Made by a program: the position numbers and the translations under genes
Assembly (NCBI RefSeq): GCF_013394855.1
Contig: NZ_JABMLK010000001.1
Location: 1,426,001 to 1,490,000, forward strand
Source: Limnobaculum xujianqingii
GTDB taxonomy: Bacteria; Pseudomonadota; Gammaproteobacteria; Enterobacterales; Enterobacteriaceae
Length of the DNA: 64,000 nucleotides
Reading direction: 5' to 3'
Shown: piece by piece, positions 60,707-64,000 of the stretch
Numbering within the stretch: the stretch's first letter is position 1
Layout of the letters: each line of letters opens with the position of its first letter
Notes under the pieces: model-generated
The model's database searches: none
Seen by the model: only the letters and a program-made list of their open reading frames with translations
Told to the model about the DNA's origin: nothing

Positions 60707-62167
60707 GTGTCTGATTTAGCTCAACTTTCGCCACAGCATCTATGGCAACACTTCGCAAAAATTTGTTCAATTCCCCATCCATCTAAACATGAAGAAGCCT
60801 TAGCGCAATACATTGTTAACTGGGCAAAAGAAAAAAAACTGCATGCTGAACGCGACGCTGTCGGCAATATACTGATCCGTAAACCAGCGACTGCGGGTAT
60901 GGAAAATCGTAAGTCTGTGGTTTTACAGGCTCACCTGGATATGGTTCCACAAAAGAATAACGACACTGAGCACGATTTCGAAAAAGACCCAATACAAACC
61001 TATGTAGACGGTCAATGGTTAAAAGCCCGTGGTACTACACTGGGTGCCGATAATGGTATTGGTATGGCATCTGCTCTGGCTGTGTTATCCGATGACACAT
61101 TAACTCATGGTCCGATTGAAGTTCTGTTAACCATGACTGAAGAAACCGGTATGGATGGTGCTTTCGGTTTACAGCCAAACTGGCTACAAAGTGAAATCCT
61201 GATTAACACCGACTCCGAAACCGAAGGTGAAATATATATGGGCTGCGCCGGTGGCGTAGACTGTATTACAAGATTGCCACTTACCCGTGAAGCAGCACCG
61301 GCGGGTAACCAGCTGTTTAAACTCTCATTAAAAGGGTTAAAAGGCGGTCACTCTGGTGGTGATATCCATCTGGGTTTAGGTAATGCTAACAAGCTGATGG
61401 CTCGTTTTTTGGCAACTCATGCTAAAACGCTGCAAATTCGCCTGCTCTCTTTCAATGGCGGTACCCTGCGTAACGCGATTCCACGTGAAGCTACCGTGGT
61501 ATTAAGCCTGCCAGCGGCTAATGCTGAAGCGCTGAAAAAAGCGAGTGCTGATTATCTGGCTCTGCTGAATCATGAACTGGCGGCTGTTGAAAAAAATATA
61601 GCATTGCTGGTTGAACCAACTGAATGTGGTTCACAGGCTCTGACGCTGGATAGCCAGTCACGTTTGATTGGCCTGATTAACGCCAGCCCTAATGGTGTGG
61701 TTCGCATGAGTGATTCCGTTAAGGGTGTGGTTGAAACCTCCCTGAACGTTGGTGTAGTCAGCACCGAACAGGACTATGCTCAGGTTCTCTATCTGATCCG
61801 TTCATTAATCGACAGCGGTAAAGAGTATGTAGTTGAAGTACTGACTTCATTGGGTGAATTAGCTGGTGCAGAGGTTAACGCTAAAGGCGGTTACCCTGGC
61901 TGGCAACCAGACCCGGCATCACCGGTTATGAATCTGGTACGCGAAAGCTATAAAAAGCTATTCGATACCACACCTCATATTATGGTGATTCATGCTGGTC
62001 TGGAGTGTGGTCTGTTCAAGCGCCCTTATCCTGAAATGGATATGGTTTCTATCGGGCCAACCATTACTGGTGCACACTCACCTGATGAGCAGGTTCATAT
62101 CGCCAGCGTTGGTCGTTACTGGCAGTTGCTGACTCAGGTATTAAAATCAATTCCTGAACGCAATTAA
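60707..62167 (+). CDS. pepD: Cytosol non-specific dipeptidase (aminoacyl-histidine dipeptidase)
   Basis: 486 residues (E. coli 485), GTG start with AGGAGA upstream. The M20-family zinc ligands are visible in LQAHLDMVP, TLGADNGIGMA, MTEETGMDGAFGL and NTDSETEGE, with the late ligand His in TITGAHSPDEQ. It cleaves a wide range of dipeptides including carnosine. In E. coli it neighbours gpt, as here apart from the inserted peroxidase gene. Confidence 0.97.
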   Translation: MSDLAQLSPQHLWQHFAKICSIPHPSKHEEALAQYIVNWAKEKKLHAERDAVGNILIRKPATAGMENRKSVVLQAHLDMVPQKNNDTEHDFEKDPIQTYVDGQWLKARGTTLGADNGIGMASALAVLSDDTLTHGPIEVLLTMTEETGMDGAFGLQPNWLQSEILINTDSETEGEIYMGCAGGVDCITRLPLTREAAPAGNQLFKLSLKGLKGGHSGGDIHLGLGNANKLMARFLATHAKTLQIRLLSFNGGTLRNAIPREATVVLSLPAANAEALKKASADYLALLNHELAAVEKNIALLVEPTECGSQALTLDSQSRLIGLINASPNGVVRMSDSVKGVVETSLNVGVVSTEQDYAQVLYLIRSLIDSGKEYVVEVLTSLGELAGAEVNAKGGYPGWQPDPASPVMNLVRESYKKLFDTTPHIMVIHAGLECGLFKRPYPEMDMVSIGPTITGAHSPDEQVHIASVGRYWQLLTQVLKSIPERN

Positions 62168-62180
62168 TCATCATGATGTA

Positions 62181-62213
62181 AAAATAACGGCGGAAATCCG
62201 CCGTTATTTTTTT
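62181..62213. terminator. pepD terminator
   Basis: A 14-bp perfect stem (AAAATAACGGCGGA / TCCGCCGTTATTTT) with a two-base loop and a T-run; the A-rich left arm lets it serve convergent dinB as well. Confidence 0.92.
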
Positions 62214-62263
62214 ATCTGAATTGGAATAAAACTCTGCTATAGCTTCGATAACATACAGGTAGG

Positions 62264-63319
62264 TTACGAAAATAACGCCAGTTGTTTTTCTATCTGAGGA
62301 TCCACCAGCGTCACATGTAATCCAACCAACCTTACTCCCCTATTTTGACGCCGTTCCTGCCAGACCTGTTCCGCTACAGTTAACAAATCGCTTCTGTCGA
62401 GTTTTTGCCAGACATGTTCCTGAGTAGTTAACTGAAAATCATTAAACTTCAGCTTTACACCCTGCCGGGCAATGCGTAAATCTGGCCTGACATTACTTAA
62501 GCGGCGTTCCAACTCCAGATATAAACGTTCAATGACACTCAGACAACTTTGCCAGTCGTGAATATCTTCCGATAACGTTGTTTCCACACCAATAGATTTA
62601 CGCTGCCGATCGCTACACACTTCTCGCCGATCAATGCCGTTGCAACGTTCATGCAAGATTCGACCAAATTTGCCAAATCGATGAAGTAAGGTGGCTAAAT
62701 CAAAATCCTGAACATCTTTGCAGGTATGTAAACCTAAATCCGCCAATTTTTTCCCTGTTACCGCTCCTACACCAGAAATTTTAGTTAACGGCAGTGTTGA
62801 TAAAAACTCATCGATTCGCTCAGGTGCAATCACAAACTGGCCGTTAGGTTTATTAATATCCGATGCTATTTTGGCCAAAAACTTGATGGATGCCACTCCG
62901 GCAGATGCGGTCAGTTTCAGCTCTTGATAAATAGTAGCCCGAATATCCTGAGCAATTAAAGTAGCAGAGCCATTAAACAGGGGGCAATCGGTCACGTCCA
63001 GATAAGCTTCGTCCAGAGAAAGGGGTTCAATAATAGAGGTATAACGCTGAAATATGCGCTGAATTTGTTTGGAGATATCTTTATATACCTCCATACGCCC
63101 AGGTAAAACCTTAAGATGGGGGCACAATTTTAGTGCCTGAGCGACCGACATGGCGCTATGAACACCATAGCGGCGGGCAATATAGTTAGCCGTGCTGATA
63201 ACCCCACGCTGCTCCCTACGGCCACCTACAGCCATAGGGACATTCACCAACGAAGGATCGTCCCGCATTTCTACGGCTGCATAAAAGCAATCCATATCAA
63301 TATGTATGATTTTACGCAC
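62264..63319 (-). CDS. dinB: DNA polymerase IV
   Basis: 351 residues from a GTG at 63319 with GGGAG upstream; this matches E. coli DinB in start (RKIIHIDMDCFYAAVEMRD) and length. A longer frame from 63367 is rejected. Catalytic acidic residues are in HIDMDCF and PLSLDEAYLDV. The C-terminus QLALF is a beta-clamp binding motif. It is a Y-family translesion polymerase, usually SOS-controlled; no clear LexA box was found upstream. Confidence 0.96.
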   Translation of the reverse strand: MRKIIHIDMDCFYAAVEMRDDPSLVNVPMAVGGRREQRGVISTANYIARRYGVHSAMSVAQALKLCPHLKVLPGRMEVYKDISKQIQRIFQRYTSIIEPLSLDEAYLDVTDCPLFNGSATLIAQDIRATIYQELKLTASAGVASIKFLAKIASDINKPNGQFVIAPERIDEFLSTLPLTKISGVGAVTGKKLADLGLHTCKDVQDFDLATLLHRFGKFGRILHERCNGIDRREVCSDRQRKSIGVETTLSEDIHDWQSCLSVIERLYLELERRLSNVRPDLRIARQGVKLKFNDFQLTTQEHVWQKLDRSDLLTVAEQVWQERRQNRGVRLVGLHVTLVDPQIEKQLALFS

Positions 63320-63397
63320 GTCATACTCCCACCACAAAATACTGTATAAATATACAGAATACAGCATTATCTCTCAAGCAAAATGAGCTGTGGAGAA

Positions 63398-64000
63398 TCA
63401 AGGAGTTATTAGTTTTTGCTTAAATGTCTCAGAATAGTGCTCAATAAAACCCGATTCTGACTGGGTAATTATCATCACCGGTAATTGCTGCTGATTTGCC
63501 AGTTCCATCCCTTTTTCCAATCCTAATACGCCAATCGCCGTTGAAAATCCATCAGCCGTCATACAGGACGGGCTTAGCACCGTTACAGAAACTATTTCAT
63601 TGGAAACCGGCCAACCGGTCCTTGGATCAATGGTATGGGAATAACGAACGCCATTAACTTCAAAGTAATTGCGGTAATTTCCTGAAGTAGCAACGGACAT
63701 ATCGCCAGGGGCAATCACCTCCTGCACTTTTTGCTCAATGCCAGCAGTGGGTTTCTCAATGGCAATACGCCAGGACTGTTGGCGGTCATTCTGCCCTTTG
63801 GTTCTCACCTCGCCACCAATATCTACCAGATAATTATTAATTCCTACTGATTCCAGATATTCAGCCACTACATCTACGCCATATCCTTTGGCAATTGCAG
63901 AGAGATCGAGATAAAGCTCAGGTATCTTCTTAATTAAACCATCACCTTCAACTTTTAGCTTATCCATCCCTACCCAAGCCTTTCTCTGCTGTAGTTCTGC
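63398..64000 (-). CDS. apbE: FAD:protein FMN transferase, N-terminus cut by window end
   Basis: The last 200 residues are visible; the frame runs out of the window with AELQQRKAWVGMDKLKVEG. ELYLDLSAIAKGYGVD, NYLVDIGGEVRTKGQN, ATSGNYRNYFEVNGVRYSHTIDPRTGWPVS and SCMTADGFSTAIGVLG are hallmarks of ApbE. It attaches FMN covalently to Thr or Ser of NQR/RNF subunits in the periplasm. In many relatives the nqr operon is upstream of apbE, outside this window. Confidence 0.94.
   Translation of the reverse strand, partial: AELQQRKAWVGMDKLKVEGDGLIKKIPELYLDLSAIAKGYGVDVVAEYLESVGINNYLVDIGGEVRTKGQNDRQQSWRIAIEKPTAGIEQKVQEVIAPGDMSVATSGNYRNYFEVNGVRYSHTIDPRTGWPVSNEIVSVTVLSPSCMTADGFSTAIGVLGLEKGMELANQQQLPVMIITQSESGFIEHYSETFKQKLITP

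Overview
The window is chromosomal DNA from a gamma-proteobacterium of the order Enterobacterales. Almost every block has the gene content and order of Escherichia coli relatives (yajC-secD-secF, tgt-queA-acpH, nrdR-ribD-ribH-nusB-thiL, xseB-ispA-dxs, proB-proA, crl-frsA, gpt, pepD, dinB). The breaks in synteny and the divergence of the proteins suggest a lineage outside the E. coli/Salmonella core. A Budviciaceae-like genus (Limnobaculum, Pragia, Budvicia) is a guess from general impression, not shown by the sequence. No tRNA, rRNA, insertion sequence, prophage or CRISPR array was recognised.

Layout. 1-13 kb is a sugar-uptake island: araBA (minus; araA cut by the window start) is divergent from araFGH-araC (plus), followed by a second ABC transporter of the LsrB/RhaS type with one ATPase and two permeases. 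13-17 kb holds an unknown lipoprotein, yajQ, yajL and a general porin behind a 670-bp AT-rich leader. 17-32 kb is housekeeping: thiI, selO, xseB-ispA-dxs, the nrdR-ribD-ribH-nusB-thiL operon, and a biotin locus (bioA-yigM divergent from bioB-bioD over a BirA operator). 32-43 kb carries secDF-yajC-tgt-queA, acpH, a 2-Cys peroxiredoxin, and brnQ and proY. 43-48 kb has a DNA alkylation-repair operon (Ada/AlkA-like fusion, ogt, ynfA-like), a MarR-GNAT fusion divergent from a LysE-type exporter, and a small lipoprotein. 48-52 kb is proBA, crl and frsA. 52-59 kb is an archaic (Csu-type) chaperone-usher pilus operon and an RraA-like gene, lying between frsA and gpt. 59-64 kb has gpt, a glutathione peroxidase, pepD, dinB and part of apbE.

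How the genes work together. The ara genes cover uptake (AraFGH), the first two catabolic steps (AraA, AraB) and control (AraC). The biotin locus pairs late biotin-synthesis genes with a YigM-type biotin transporter under one operator, but bioF and bioC are missing from it. The repair operon joins phosphotriester sensing and base excision to direct O6-alkylguanine reversal. The pilus operon encodes three SCPU-domain pilins (one frameshifted), a chaperone, an usher and a tip adhesin.

The least explained DNA is intergenic. Two families of structured dispersed repeats occur, one about 155 bp and one about 250 bp. In both, stem arms differ between copies by paired, compensatory changes. The larger family sits beside short tandem repeats, and one copy lies inside a perfect 23-bp inverted repeat. 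These are the best candidates for something undescribed.
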